From the NCBI GenBank assembly GCA_002281535.1, contig NCGD01000036.1, positions 1-40,384 on the forward strand: a stretch of DNA of 40,384 bases. The letters are read 5' to 3'. The notes beneath the pieces are model-generated. The model did not search any database. It was given only the letters and a program-made list of their open reading frames with translations, and had not been told where the DNA came from. The DNA comes from Sphingomonas sp. 28-63-12. GTDB taxonomy: Bacteria > Pseudomonadota > Alphaproteobacteria > Sphingomonadales > Sphingomonadaceae. The translations under genes and the position numbers were made by a program. Positions 25,064 through 34,114 of this stretch are shown one piece after another. Within the stretch, counting starts at the first letter, position 1. Every line of letters begins with the position of its first letter.

Positions 25064-26365
25064 CTAGCCCTTACCCATCACCGAATTTGCGCCCGCTTCG
25101 ACAATCTCCACCTCGACCAAATCGCCGATCGCCGTATCCCCAACCAGATGCACCGATTGCAGCCAGGGCGACTTGCCAATCAGCTGGCCGTCCAGCTTGC
25201 CCTTGCGCTCGAGCAGCACGGCGCACCGCTTCCCCACGCTCGCCGCGTTGAACGCCGCCTGGTCGCGGTTGAGCGCGGCTTGCAGGCGTTGGAGGCGCTC
25301 GTCCATTAGCTCGGGCGCGATCTGGTCGGGCATTGTGGCGGCGGGGGTGCCGGGGCGGGGGGAGTATTTGAAGCTATAGGCCTGGGCATAGCCGACCGCA
25401 CCCACCAGGCTGAGCGTTTCGGCGAAGTCTTCCTCGGTCTCGCCGGGGAAGCCGACGATGAAATCGCCTGACAGCGCGATGTCGGGGCGGGCTTGGCGGA
25501 CCCGGTCGAGCAGGCGCAGATAACCTTCACGGGAATGGCTGCGGTTCATCGCTTTCAGGATGCGGTCACTGCCCGATTGGACCGGGAGGTGCAGGAACGG
25601 CATCAGCTTCTCGACGTCGCGGTGCGCGGCGATCAGCCCGTCGGCCATGTCATTGGGGTGGCTGGTCATATAGCGGATGCGGGCTAGCCCTGTGATCCGG
25701 TCGAGCGCGACGATCAGGTCGTGCAAGCCCTTTCCGTCATGGTCCCAGGCGTTCACATTCTGGCCGAGCAGGGTGATCTCGCGCGCGCCCGCATCGACCA
25801 GCGCCTTGGCCTCATCGACAATCGTCGCGAACGAACGGCTGACTTCGGCGCCCCTGGTGTAGGGGACGACGCAATAGGTGCAGAATTTGTCGCACCCCTC
25901 CTGCACCGTCAGGAAGGCACTGGGTGGGACGCGGCGGCGGGCGGGGAGGTGGCCGAACTTCATGTCGACCGGCATGTCGGTATCGAGCGCGGCCTCGCCC
26001 CGCGCCGCGCGGGCGACGAGATCGGGCAAATTGTGATAGGCCTGCGGGCCGACGACGATATCGACCTTGGCGCGGCGGACGATCTCCTCCCCCTCGGCCT
26101 GCGCGACGCAGCCGGCGACCGCGATCATCGGGGTTTCCCCCCGTTTGCCGGCCTCCTTTCGCACCCGGCCAATGTCTGAATAGACCTTCTCGGTCGCGCG
26201 CTCGCGGATGTGGCAGGTGTTGAGGATGACGAGATCGGCGGCGAACTGATCATCGGTCGCCGTCAGGCCTTGCGCGGCCATCAGCTCGCCCATTCGATCG
26301 CCATCATAGACGTTCATCTGGCAGCCAAAGGATTTGACGTGATAGGTTTTGGGGGCAGGCTTCAT
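25064..26365 (-). CDS. miaB: tRNA-2-methylthio-N6-dimethylallyladenosine synthase
   Basis: 433 aa radical-SAM methylthiotransferase acting on A37 of tRNA. The N-terminal UPF0004 domain has [15 protein letters not shown] near 11-25 and two further cysteines (NTCHIRERA and [11 protein letters not shown]). The radical-SAM cluster motif [16 protein letters not shown] is near 150-165. The TRAM domain closes the protein (about 370-433). ATG 26365 ([16 protein letters not shown]) is preferred over the open frame to 26428. It follows plsC by 37 nt. The usual downstream neighbour phoH is displaced by the insertion. Confidence 0.97.
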   Translation of the reverse strand: MKPAPKTYHVKSFGCQMNVYDGDRMGELMAAQGLTATDDQFAADLVILNTCHIRERATEKVYSDIGRVRKEAGKRGETPMIAVAGCVAQAEGEEIVRRAKVDIVVGPQAYHNLPDLVARAARGEAALDTDMPVDMKFGHLPARRRVPPSAFLTVQEGCDKFCTYCVVPYTRGAEVSRSFATIVDEAKALVDAGAREITLLGQNVNAWDHDGKGLHDLIVALDRITGLARIRYMTSHPNDMADGLIAAHRDVEKLMPFLHLPVQSGSDRILKAMNRSHSREGYLRLLDRVRQARPDIALSGDFIVGFPGETEEDFAETLSLVGAVGYAQAYSFKYSPRPGTPAATMPDQIAPELMDERLQRLQAALNRDQAAFNAASVGKRCAVLLERKGKLDGQLIGKSPWLQSVHLVGDTAIGDLVEVEIVEAGANSVMGKG

Positions 26366-26402
26366 CGTCGCGCCTATAGCGGGGAGCGGCGGGCGCGACA
26401 AA

Positions 26403-27293
26403 TTACGTGTCGGTGACCGACGGCGCACTCGTCAGGGCGGCGTCCTTGCCCCACCAGTCATGCCCGCGAAACGGCAGCAGTGGCGCGCCGACTTCGCTGA
26501 TCAGCGCCGCTTCGATCCGGCGGCGGCTTTCGGCGGCGATCGCCTTGCGGCCGGGATAATCACGCGGGTGAAAGGGTTCGAGGAATTCGACCATCACCTT
26601 GAAGCTGCCCTGGCGCGAGAGGACGCGCAGCGCATTGTCCCTGCCGCTTTCCGCACCGATCCAGGCGATGTCATAGCCGGTGTCGCCACCGTACCAGAGC
26701 AGCACCGGCTGGACCATTACGCCGGGCGGTGGCGGCTCCAGCACCTTCAGCATCGGCGTCTTGAAGGGCAGCAGCGATCGGCCGTCGGTGGTGGTGCCTT
26801 CGGGAAAGACGGTGACCGACCAATTGTCGGCCAGCGCGTCGCGCAGCCGGTTGATCTGGTCGGCGACGCCGAGCCGATCCTCGCGTTCGACGAAGACGGT
26901 GCGGTTCATCCGGGCGAGCGTGCCCACCACGGGCGCGCTGGCGAGTTCGGCTTTGGCGACGAAGGCGGTGCCGCTGGCGCTCGAAATCGCGAGAATATCG
27001 ACCCAGCTGACATGATTGGCGATGTAGAACACGTCCCGCTTGAGCGGCACGCCCTTGATGCCGACGCGCGCGCCGCAGAGCCGCGCCGCCACCGTCATGA
27101 ACAGCCGCGGCCACACCGATGGCAGGCGGAGCAACTGAAAGAGATAATGCGATGGGATCGAAATACCGGCGATCAGCGCGAGGCCGAGAATGCGCCAGAC
27201 GATCCGCGCCCAGCCGATCGGCGTGACGGGGGCCGGCCGGCCGGCGGCGGCGGCTTCGCGCGCGGGGCTGGTGCCGACGGGCAGCGTCGCCAT
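26403..27293 (-). CDS. plsC: 1-acyl-sn-glycerol-3-phosphate acyltransferase (PlsC family)
   Basis: 296 aa membrane-associated acyltransferase of phospholipid synthesis. The catalytic motif NHVSWVD is near 101-107, the glycerol-phosphate region FVEREDRLG is near 138, FPEGTTTDG is near 170-178 and [10 protein letters not shown] is near 200. One or two hydrophobic segments precede it ([20 protein letters not shown]). The frame is open to a TTG at 27320, with AAGG upstream; ATG 27293 is used here but the TTG cannot be ruled out. It follows fur almost directly and precedes miaB, as in other sphingomonads. Confidence 0.92.
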   Translation of the reverse strand: MATLPVGTSPAREAAAAGRPAPVTPIGWARIVWRILGLALIAGISIPSHYLFQLLRLPSVWPRLFMTVAARLCGARVGIKGVPLKRDVFYIANHVSWVDILAISSASGTAFVAKAELASAPVVGTLARMNRTVFVEREDRLGVADQINRLRDALADNWSVTVFPEGTTTDGRSLLPFKTPMLKVLEPPPPGVMVQPVLLWYGGDTGYDIAWIGAESGRDNALRVLSRQGSFKVMVEFLEPFHPRDYPGRKAIAAESRRRIEAALISEVGAPLLPFRGHDWWGKDAALTSAPSVTDT

Positions 27294-27322
27294 TGCCGGC
27301 GGGTCGGCATCAGGGCTCAAGT

Positions 27323-27745
27323 CTAGACCTTGCGGTCCAGCGCGACGCCGTACAATTCCATGCGGTGATCGACGAGGCGGAAGCCGAGCCGTTCGGCGAT
27401 CTGCTTTTGCAATTGTTCGAGTTCGGGATCGACGAATTCGATCACCTTGCCGGTTTCGACATCGATCAGGTGATCGTGATGCGATTCAGGTGCGGGTTCG
27501 TAGCGGGAGCGGCCGTCACCGAAATCGTGGCGATCAAGGATGCCGGCTTCTTCGAACAGGCGCACGGTGCGATAGACGGTGGCGATCGAAATGCCCGGAT
27601 CGATGGCAGAGGCGCGCTCATAGACTTTTTCAACATCGGGATGATCTTCGGCATCGGAAAGCACACGCGCAATGATGCGGCGCTGCTCGGTAATCCGAAG
27701 CCCCTTTTCATTGCACAGCGCTTCGAGATCGATTTTTCGCGCCAT
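27323..27745 (-). CDS. fur: Fur-family metal-responsive repressor
   Basis: 140 aa. The winged helix spans about 10-80, with the recognition part SIATVYRTVRLFEEAGIL. The metal-sensing block reads HHDHLIDVETGKVIEF near 86-101: the regulatory histidines are present but the CxxC pair of the structural zinc site of E. coli Fur is absent, as in many alphaproteobacterial Fur/Mur proteins. Sensing iron or manganese cannot be told apart from sequence. It starts 119 nt after mucR and is followed at once by plsC. Confidence 0.92.
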   Translation of the reverse strand: MARKIDLEALCNEKGLRITEQRRIIARVLSDAEDHPDVEKVYERASAIDPGISIATVYRTVRLFEEAGILDRHDFGDGRSRYEPAPESHHDHLIDVETGKVIEFVDPELEQLQKQIAERLGFRLVDHRMELYGVALDRKV

Positions 27746-27810
27746 TCGCTCGTCTTTGAATCCCTGTCCGACCGGTCGCCATCGGTGTAGCTGTAACGGG
27801 CGCCGGGGGA

Positions 27811-27842
27811 AAGTGCCCCTCCCGGCAACGGGAGGGGCGTTA
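27811..27842 (-). terminator. Hairpin after mucR, possible terminator
   Basis: GCCCCTCCCG (27815-27824) and CGGGAGGGGC (27829-27838) form a perfect 10-bp stem with a 4-nt loop. On minus it is followed by ACTTTCC, a poor U-run, so termination may be partial and let mucR transcripts continue into fur. Confidence 0.5.
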
Positions 27843-27864
27843 GTCGATCAAGGCGCTGTTCGCT

Positions 27865-28326
27865 TCAGCGAACGGTCTTACGGCGCTTGGTGCCCAGGCC
27901 GATTTTCTTCGCCAGGGTGCGGCGCTGTTCGGCATAATTCGGGGCGACCATCGGATAATCGGCCGGCAGGTTCCACTTGGCGCGGTACTGCTCGGGGGTC
28001 ATCTGATAATGCGTCATCAGATGGCGCTTGAGCATTTTCAGCTTCTTGCCGTCTTCAAGACACGTAATGTAATCCGGCTTGATCGACGAACGAATCGAGA
28101 CGGCAGGCTCCTGCTTTACTTCCGGTTCGATAACCGGGCCGCCAAGGCCGGCAAGCGCGCCGTGCACATTGGCAATAAGTACCGGCAGATCGGAAACAGC
28201 GACGCTATTATTGCTTACATGAGCGGCAACGATGTCCGCCGTGAGCGTTATCAGCGTTTCCTGAACTTCGGTGAGCGGAGGCCATACAATGGCTTCACGT
28301 GTTTCATATCGTCCTGTACCGAACAA
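27865..28326 (-). CDS. mucR: MucR/Ros-family transcriptional regulator
   Basis: 153 aa. The N-terminal part (LITLTADIVAAHVSNNSVAV, then SDLPVLIANVHGAL) is the typical oligomerisation region. The C-terminal Ros/MucR domain reads CLEDGKKLKMLKRHLMTHYQ, then MTPEQYRAKW. The second zinc ligand of Ros (CxxC) is Asp here (CLED), as in several alphaproteobacterial MucR proteins. The basic tail KRRKTVR is usual. The frame has no ATG; TTG 28326 is the first usable start and gives about 18 residues before the conserved part. MucR proteins repress AT-rich promoters and cell-cycle or surface genes. Confidence 0.88.
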   Translation of the reverse strand: MFGTGRYETREAIVWPPLTEVQETLITLTADIVAAHVSNNSVAVSDLPVLIANVHGALAGLGGPVIEPEVKQEPAVSIRSSIKPDYITCLEDGKKLKMLKRHLMTHYQMTPEQYRAKWNLPADYPMVAPNYAEQRRTLAKKIGLGTKRRKTVR

Positions 28327-28359
28327 TGTGCAAGCAACAAATTACGTAAACATCGAATC

Positions 28360-28836
28360 TTACCCTAATTGTCGTTCGAACGTCAAAGCATCGAACAATT
28401 GCCCAGCCGGTCCACGGTAATAAGAGGGGCGCTCCCCGACTTTCGTAAAACCTGTAGAACGATACAGAGCAAGTGCTTCGTTGCCGCGACGTACCTCAAG
28501 GTAAACTTTTGTTGCGTAACGATCTTGTGCGTCGTTGAGCACTGAACGCAACAAGGCACCTCCTACGCCTCGCCGCCGCACCTCAGGTAGCGTGGCAAGC
28601 AACAGGAGCTCGGCTTCACCGGCAATAGCGCGTGCCAAGGCAAAACCGGCGGGCGCCCCATCTAGTTCCGCCAGGGTGAGCCACACCCCCGGCATGGCCA
28701 GAATGCCGAGGCACTGGCTGCGCGTCCAGGCCTCGCCAAAGCGCGGATCAAAGGCGCGCTGCATGATCGAGTCGACGGTAACGAGATCGGCGGGGGTGCC
28801 GGGGCGAAGCGAGATGAGGTTGAGCGTGGTGCTCAT
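28360..28836 (-). CDS. rimI: Ribosomal-protein-alanine N-acetyltransferase (RimI)
   Basis: 158 aa GNAT enzyme that acetylates the N-terminus of ribosomal protein S18 in the family. The acetyl-CoA loop is visible as RRRGVGGALLRSVL near 87-100, followed by VYLEVRRGNEALALYRSTGF near 113-132, which is the characteristic RimI C-terminal part. Start ATG 28836 overlaps the tsaB stop (ATGA, 28833-28836), giving the common tsaB-rimI couple. Confidence 0.93.
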   Translation of the reverse strand: MSTTLNLISLRPGTPADLVTVDSIMQRAFDPRFGEAWTRSQCLGILAMPGVWLTLAELDGAPAGFALARAIAGEAELLLLATLPEVRRRGVGGALLRSVLNDAQDRYATKVYLEVRRGNEALALYRSTGFTKVGERPSYYRGPAGQLFDALTFERQLG

Positions 28837-29471
28837 GCAACAACGGCCTTTTTGGCAGTGGCCGGCGTCGCATCGGGCGCGCGGCCATAAATCGGGCGCG
28901 GCGGCAGGGTGGCAAATTCAGCGGGCAGCGCGATCAGATCAGCCGCATTGGGCAAGGCATCGATCAGCGGCAGGGCCGGATCGAGCGCGGCCAGGAAGCG
29001 GGTGCCGCTGCCGACCCCGGTGCGGTCACCGAGCAGGATGATCGCGGCGGCGGGCGCGAGCGACTGCATCGCGGCGATGGGCGCCAGTGGCGCACCGGCG
29101 AATCCCTGGATGAAGACTTCGCCATGCCCGCCTTCAAGGATGACGGCGATCGGTGCGTGGCCAGGATGCGCAGCGAAATGCGCGGCCGCCAGCAGCGCCA
29201 GCGAGGAATAGCCGTAGACCGGCACGCTCCAGCCGAGCCCCAGGCCGCGTGCGGCCGCCACGCCGACGCGAATGCCGGTAAAGCTGCCCGGCCCGCAATC
29301 GACGACAATGCGATCGGCGCGGCCGCCGCCCGGCAGCTCGGCAATCATCGGCACCAGCCGCTCGGCATGGCCGCGCCCGACGCGCTCATTGCCAATAGCG
29401 ATCAGGCGGTCGTCCTCGATCAGGGCGACGGAGCAGGCAGCAGTGGCCGTATCAATGACAAGCGTGCGCAT
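28833..29471 (-). CDS. tsaB: tRNA threonylcarbamoyladenosine synthesis protein TsaB
   Basis: 212 aa, the ASKHA-fold partner of TsaD in t6A37 formation in tRNA. The N-terminus MRTLVIDTATAACSVALIED, the GRGHAERLVPMI helix near 33-44 and the central VDCGPGSFTGIRVGVAAARG near 58-77 are diagnostic. The Pro-containing C-terminus with PIYGRAP is typical. It leads the pair with rimI. Confidence 0.96.
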   Translation of the reverse strand: MRTLVIDTATAACSVALIEDDRLIAIGNERVGRGHAERLVPMIAELPGGGRADRIVVDCGPGSFTGIRVGVAAARGLGLGWSVPVYGYSSLALLAAAHFAAHPGHAPIAVILEGGHGEVFIQGFAGAPLAPIAAMQSLAPAAAIILLGDRTGVGSGTRFLAALDPALPLIDALPNAADLIALPAEFATLPPRPIYGRAPDATPATAKKAVVA

Positions 29472-29523
29472 CAGCGTCGCTTAGCGGCAAGCGCGCCGTT
29501 TGCAAAAGGGGCAGTGCGGTCAG

Positions 29524-30117
29524 TCAGGCGATGCTGTTGAAGCGATCGAACGCCGGCCTTGGCAAGCGATCAAAGATCGACGCCGGATCGCCGAAGCCCA
29601 ACGTTGTGATGAAGTTCGATTTAATGTGCGGCGTATCGGCAAAGAAAGCCGCATCAACGGCGGCATTGTCGAACCCGGACATCGGCCCGGTATCGAAGCC
29701 GAGTGCGCGCGCGGCGATGATGAAATAGGCGCCCTGCAGCGTGCCGTTGCGCATCGCCGACAGCTGGCGCAGCGGCAGATTGCCGTCGAACCAGGCCTTG
29801 GCATTGGCGTGCGGAAACAGTTCGGGCAGCTTTTCGTGGAAATCCTCATCATTGCCCAGGATCACGGTGACCGGGGCGGCGAGGATCTTGGGCGCGTTGG
29901 TGCCGCTGGCGCAGGCGGCCAGTTTGGCCTTGGCAGCATCGCTGGTGCACCAGATCAGCCGGGCAGGCATCTGGTTGGCCGAGGTGGGGCCCCATTTCAT
30001 CAGATCCCAAATCGCGTGGCAATCAGCCTCGGTTACCGGCTGGTCGAGATATCCATTATAGCTGCGCGCCGAACGAAAAATCGTATCGAGCGCTGAATCA
30101 GACAGCTTTTCGCCCAT
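29524..30117 (-). CDS. Nitroreductase family, malonic semialdehyde reductase (RutE-like)
   Basis: 197 aa flavin enzyme of the RutE/HadB branch, which reduces malonic semialdehyde or similar substrates with NADPH and FMN. FMN-binding pieces are visible: [15 protein letters not shown] near 14-28, [16 protein letters not shown] near 40-56 and the C-terminal [13 protein letters not shown] 30117 has AGGA at 6 nt; the preceding codon is also ATG (30120). It lies between nfuA and tsaB on the same strand, with no other pyrimidine-degradation genes nearby, so the physiological substrate is open. Confidence 0.9.
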   Translation of the reverse strand: MGEKLSDSALDTIFRSARSYNGYLDQPVTEADCHAIWDLMKWGPTSANQMPARLIWCTSDAAKAKLAACASGTNAPKILAAPVTVILGNDEDFHEKLPELFPHANAKAWFDGNLPLRQLSAMRNGTLQGAYFIIAARALGFDTGPMSGFDNAAVDAAFFADTPHIKSNFITTLGFGDPASIFDRLPRPAFDRFNSIA

Positions 30118-30149
30118 CATGGTTCCTGGTTATTGGAGAGGACTGGAAA

Positions 30150-30722
30150 TCAAACCGCGCGAACTTCGGTGACCTCGGGGACATAATATTTGAGCAATTG
30201 CTCGATCCCGTTCTTCAGCGTCGCGGTCGATGACGGGCAGCCGGCGCAGGCGCCCTGCATCTTGAGATAGACTTTGCCCTTGTCGAAGCCCTGATAGATG
30301 ATGTCGCCGCCGTCATTGGCAACAGCCGGGCGAATGCGGGTTTCGATCAGGTCCTGGATCTGGACGATGATCTCGGCATCGGCGGGATCATCGGCATGGC
30401 CGCCTTCCATCGGGACGGCGATCGCCGCAGCGCTGCCCGGGTTAAAGAGCGGCATCCCGCCGGCGAAATGATCGAGCAGGATGCCGAGCACATCGCTTTT
30501 CAACGCGTGCCAATAGACGCCCGGTGCGGCCGTTACCGAAATAAAATCGCGCCCGAAGAACACGCCCGTCACATCCCCCAGTTCGAACAGCGCGGCGGCG
30601 AGCGGCGAGGCTTCGGCGTCTTCCGGGCTCGCGAAATCGCGGGTGCCAGCGTCCATGACGGTGCGGCCGGGCAGGAATTTCAGGGTTGCCGGGTTCGGCG
30701 TGGATTCGGTTTCGATCAGCAT
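30150..30722 (-). CDS. nfuA: NfuA-like Fe-S cluster carrier protein
   Basis: 190 aa. The N-terminal Nfu domain begins MLIETESTPNPATLKFLPGR, the usual alphaproteobacterial opening. The C-terminal NifU domain carries the cluster ligands in GACAGCPSS (CxxC) near 153-161, preceded by IRPAVANDGGDI. It delivers Fe-S clusters to target proteins such as MiaB or lipoyl synthase (family knowledge). The frame also has an ATG at 30731 with GGGCGG upstream; 30722 is preferred for conservation. Confidence 0.93.
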   Translation of the reverse strand: MLIETESTPNPATLKFLPGRTVMDAGTRDFASPEDAEASPLAAALFELGDVTGVFFGRDFISVTAAPGVYWHALKSDVLGILLDHFAGGMPLFNPGSAAAIAVPMEGGHADDPADAEIIVQIQDLIETRIRPAVANDGGDIIYQGFDKGKVYLKMQGACAGCPSSTATLKNGIEQLLKYYVPEVTEVRAV

Positions 30723-30872
30723 GACCCCCATGTGGGCCGCCCCGGCCGGTTGATCAAGATCAAGTCTTGCCGCGCCGAACTGTCATTGGGCCCCGCTGAG
30801 ATTGGTCGTCGGGTGCGGAGGCGCGGCGTTTGAATGGCGCAGGGCGAGAAAGCGCTCAATTCTATCGGCTTG

Positions 30873-30903
30873 CCCTGATTTCCTGATATGGACAGGAACA
30901 GGG
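30873..30903 (+). other. Hairpin in the leader of the M16 peptidase gene
   Basis: CCCTG and TTCCTG (30880-30885) on the left pair with CAGGAA (30893-30898) and CAGGG on the right, with a 2-nt bulge. It ends about 40 nt before the ATG. It may be a regulatory leader structure or operator; there is no following U-run. Confidence 0.35.
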
Positions 30904-30942
30904 TGGCTGGCGCAGTCCGGTCAACGCCGCTAGACAGGCCCG

Positions 30943-33921
30943 ATGCATCGTCTTGCCCGTGCGCTTTGCCGCCCCGTCGCCCTTGCGCTCCTCGTCGCCC
31001 TCGTGCTCCCTGCCGGAGCAATGCCGGCCGAGGCGCAGCACAGCACCCCGAAAAGCGACAATGCCCGCCCCGAAAAGCCGGCGCCGCGACCGCCGATCGT
31101 CACCGTGCCCGTAAAATCGGCGGCATCAGGGGCCAGTGCGCATGATATCCCCTGGCTGTTTCGCGGTAGCGATATTCCGCCCGATCGCGACTGGACCTTT
31201 GGCGAGCTGCCCAATGGCCTGCGCTATGCGCTGCGCCGCAACGGCGTGCCACCGGGCCAGGTGGCGATCCGGGTACGGGTCGATGCCGGATCGCTGATGG
31301 AAAAGGACAGCGAACGCGGCTTTGCCCATCTGATCGAACATTTGACGTTTCGCGGATCGGTCTATGTGCCCGATGGCGAGGCGAAGCGGATCTGGCAGCG
31401 GCTTGGTACGACCTTTGGTTCGGACACCAACGCCCAGACCACGCCGACCAGCACCACCTTCAAGCTCGACCTGCCGAGCGCGACGCGCGAGGGGCTCGAC
31501 GAGAGCCTGAAGATCCTGTCGGGGATGATCGCGCTGCCCAATCTGACCGCGGCGGCGCTCAACGCCGAACGCCCGGTGGTGCTGGCCGAACAGCGCGAAC
31601 AGCCCGGCGCGCAGGTGCGGCTGAGCGATGCGGTCCGCCAGACCTTTTTCGCGGGCCAGCCGCTCGCCGATCGGTCGCCGATCGGCACGATCAAGGCGCT
31701 CGAGGCGGCCAAGGCGGAGGCCGTGCTGGCCTTTCATCAGCGTTGGTATCGGCCCGAACGCGTGGTCGTGATCATCTCGGGCGATGTCGATCCGGCAATC
31801 TTCGAACAATTGGTCACCAAATATTTCTCGTCCTGGCAGGGCAATGGCCCGCCGCCGCCCGAGCCCGATTTCGGCAAACCCGATCCGACCCGGCCAACCG
31901 CCGTGGCGATATCGGAACCCTCACTGCCGCCGATCGTCACCTGGGCGGTGCTGCGCCCCTGGATCTTCCGCGACGATACGATCATCTTCAACCAGAAGCG
32001 GATGGTCGACCAGATGGCGCTGCGGCTGATCAATCGCCGGCTGGAAACCCGGGCACGCAGCGGCGGCAGCTTCATCCAGGCGAGCGTGTCGCTCGACGAT
32101 GTCTCGCGATCGGCCAATGGCACCTTTGTCAGCATCCTGCCGATCGGTGACGATTGGGAAGCCGCGCTGCGCGACGTTCGGGCAGTGATCGCCGATGCCC
32201 AGCGTGCGCCACCGGCCCAGGCCGAAATCGATCGTGAACTGGCCGAATATGATGCCGCAATGAAGGCGCAGGTCGATACCGCGCGCGCCGAACAGGGCGC
32301 GCAACAGGCCGATAATATGGGCGAGGCAATCGATATCCGCGAGACGATCGCCAGCGCACAGGTGTCTTACGACATCCTGCTCGGCGCGCGCGAAAAGGGC
32401 TTCTTCACGCCTGCCGCACTGCTCGAATCGACCCGGCGGGTGTTCGTTGGCGATGCGACCCATGCGCTCGTCAACATGCGGACCGCCGATGCAACGGCGG
32501 CGACCCGGCTGGAGGCGGCGCTGAAGGCGGACGTCTCCGGGCTGGCCAGTGCGCGTGACGCGGTGAGCAAGGTGACTTTTGCGCAGCTCCCCAAGCTCGG
32601 CAAGCCCGGCAAGATCGTCAAACGCAGCCAGGTGACGGAGCTTGCCGGGCCAACGGGCATCGAGCGGATCGAGTTTGCCAATGGCGTACGGCTGATGATC
32701 TATCCGAATAATGGCGAGGCCAATCGCGTCTATGTCCGCGTCCGCTTTGGCGGCGGGTTGAACGCGCTGCCCGCCGATCACGCGACCGCTGCCTGGGCGG
32801 CACCGCTGGCGCTGGTCGCCAGTGGCATTGGCAAGCTCGGCCAGGATGATCTCGATCAGCTGACAGTCGGCCGGCGGATCGGCATGAATTTCGACGTCGA
32901 TGACGATGCCTTTTCCTTCTCGGCGATCACCTCGCCGGAAGACATGGCCGATCAGTTGCGGCTGATCGCGGCCAAGCTCGCCTTTCCGGGCTGGGACCCC
33001 AAGCCGATTGCCCGCGCGCGGGCGGTGACGCTGGCCGCTTATGATTCCAATGCGGCCTCGCCCGGCGGCATTTTGTCGCGCGATCTCGAAGGGCTGCTCC
33101 ATGCCGGCGATCCGCGCTGGGTGACCGCGACGCCCGATCAGGTGCGGGCGACCACACCGGCGAGCTTCCGCGCATTATGGGCGCCGTTGCTGGCCGCCGG
33201 GCCGATCGAGGTCCAGGTGTTCGGTGATTTCAAGGCCGAGGATGCGGTGACGGCCGTCGCCAACAGCCTGGGGGCAATTCCGCCGCGCCGGGCGACCGTC
33301 CAGGCCGTGCCGCCGGTCACCTTCCCGAAGGCAACCGGCAAGCCGTTGATGTTGACCCATGAAGGCCCCGCCAATCAGGCCGTCGCTGTCGTCGCCTGGC
33401 CGACGGGCGGCGGGATCGACAGGATCGCCGATAGCCGCCGGCTCGATCTGATCGCCCAGATCTTCAGCGACCGGCTGTTCGATCGGCTGCGGTCCGAAGC
33501 GGGGGCGAGCTATTCGCCGAGCGTGCAGAGCGACTGGCCGGTTGGCTTGGCCAGCGGCGGGCGCCTGATCGCGATTGGCCAGGTGCCGCCCGACAAGGTC
33601 GATTTCTTCTTCTCGCTCGCCCGCGACATTGCCGCCGACCTGGTCGCCAAGCCGATCGAACGCGATGAACTGAAGCGGACGCTGTTGCCCTATGTGCAAT
33701 ATATTGCGCGGGCATCGACCGGGAACACCTTCTGGCTCAACCAGCTGGCGGGCGGCAGCTATGATCAGCGCCGGATTGCGGCGGTCAATGCACTGGCGGT
33801 CGACATCGGCGCGGTGACGCCCGAATTGCTCCAGCAGACCGCGCAGAAATATCTGAGACCCGACACTGCCTGGTTACTGGCGGTGACGCCGAAAAAGGGC
33901 GGGGATCTGGCGGGGCGATAG
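30943..33921 (+). CDS. M16 family zinc metallopeptidase, exported
   Basis: 992 aa, opening with a signal peptide (ALALLVALVLPAGAMPAEAQ near 13-32). The inverted zinc motif HxxEH is His129-Leu-Ile-Glu132-His133 (FAHLIEHLTFRG), and the third Glu ligand is likely in ALNAERPVVLAEQ about 75 residues later. The N-terminal half is the catalytic M16 unit with its inactive partner; the second half (from about 560) repeats M16-like folds without the HxxEH motif (VRFGGGLNALPADHATAAWA). Such proteins degrade peptides in the periplasm or are processing peptidases. It stands alone, opposite to nfuA and converging on the peroxiredoxin gene. Confidence 0.93.
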   Translation: MHRLARALCRPVALALLVALVLPAGAMPAEAQHSTPKSDNARPEKPAPRPPIVTVPVKSAASGASAHDIPWLFRGSDIPPDRDWTFGELPNGLRYALRRNGVPPGQVAIRVRVDAGSLMEKDSERGFAHLIEHLTFRGSVYVPDGEAKRIWQRLGTTFGSDTNAQTTPTSTTFKLDLPSATREGLDESLKILSGMIALPNLTAAALNAERPVVLAEQREQPGAQVRLSDAVRQTFFAGQPLADRSPIGTIKALEAAKAEAVLAFHQRWYRPERVVVIISGDVDPAIFEQLVTKYFSSWQGNGPPPPEPDFGKPDPTRPTAVAISEPSLPPIVTWAVLRPWIFRDDTIIFNQKRMVDQMALRLINRRLETRARSGGSFIQASVSLDDVSRSANGTFVSILPIGDDWEAALRDVRAVIADAQRAPPAQAEIDRELAEYDAAMKAQVDTARAEQGAQQADNMGEAIDIRETIASAQVSYDILLGAREKGFFTPAALLESTRRVFVGDATHALVNMRTADATAATRLEAALKADVSGLASARDAVSKVTFAQLPKLGKPGKIVKRSQVTELAGPTGIERIEFANGVRLMIYPNNGEANRVYVRVRFGGGLNALPADHATAAWAAPLALVASGIGKLGQDDLDQLTVGRRIGMNFDVDDDAFSFSAITSPEDMADQLRLIAAKLAFPGWDPKPIARARAVTLAAYDSNAASPGGILSRDLEGLLHAGDPRWVTATPDQVRATTPASFRALWAPLLAAGPIEVQVFGDFKAEDAVTAVANSLGAIPPRRATVQAVPPVTFPKATGKPLMLTHEGPANQAVAVVAWPTGGGIDRIADSRRLDLIAQIFSDRLFDRLRSEAGASYSPSVQSDWPVGLASGGRLIAIGQVPPDKVDFFFSLARDIAADLVAKPIERDELKRTLLPYVQYIARASTGNTFWLNQLAGGSYDQRRIAAVNALAVDIGAVTPELLQQTAQKYLRPDTAWLLAVTPKKGGDLAGR

Positions 33922-33984
33922 ACCGGCGTCGATTTCTGTCTGACGGAATCGTGCGCCCGCGATTGCGCGAGCACAGGGTGACAC

Positions 33985-34045
33985 GCGCCGTGGCCGTCTG
34001 CCCTGGACCCCAGCTTTCGCTGGCGTGCGGCGCTGGTTCACCCTC
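33985..34045. repeat. Palindromic repeat (REP-like)
   Basis: The core CTGGACCCCAGCTTTCGCTGG (split here: CTGGACCCCAGC and TTTCGCTGG) is a form widespread between genes in sphingomonads and other proteobacteria. CCAGC and GCTGG flank TTTC, giving a short hairpin. It lies in the 193-nt gap between the convergent M16 peptidase and peroxiredoxin genes; a nine-G run (34101-34109) sits at the end of the same gap. Confidence 0.55.
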
Positions 34046-34114
34046 ACTGAAATCGACTTTACGGTCGCCACCCGGCCCCGGCTGGCCGTGACGGCAAGCC
34101 GGGGGGGGGCTTCC

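Noticed and set aside
27858-27873. GTTCGC-TTCA-GCGAAC hairpin across the mucR stop
   Set aside because: Lies inside the mucR coding end and lacks a U-run; the stronger hairpin at 27815-27838 is the better candidate.
34096-34112. AAGCC, nine Gs and CTT, possible terminator after the peroxiredoxin-like gene
   Set aside because: Stem is only five pairs around a G-run and no U-run follows; the homopolymer could also be a sequencing uncertainty.
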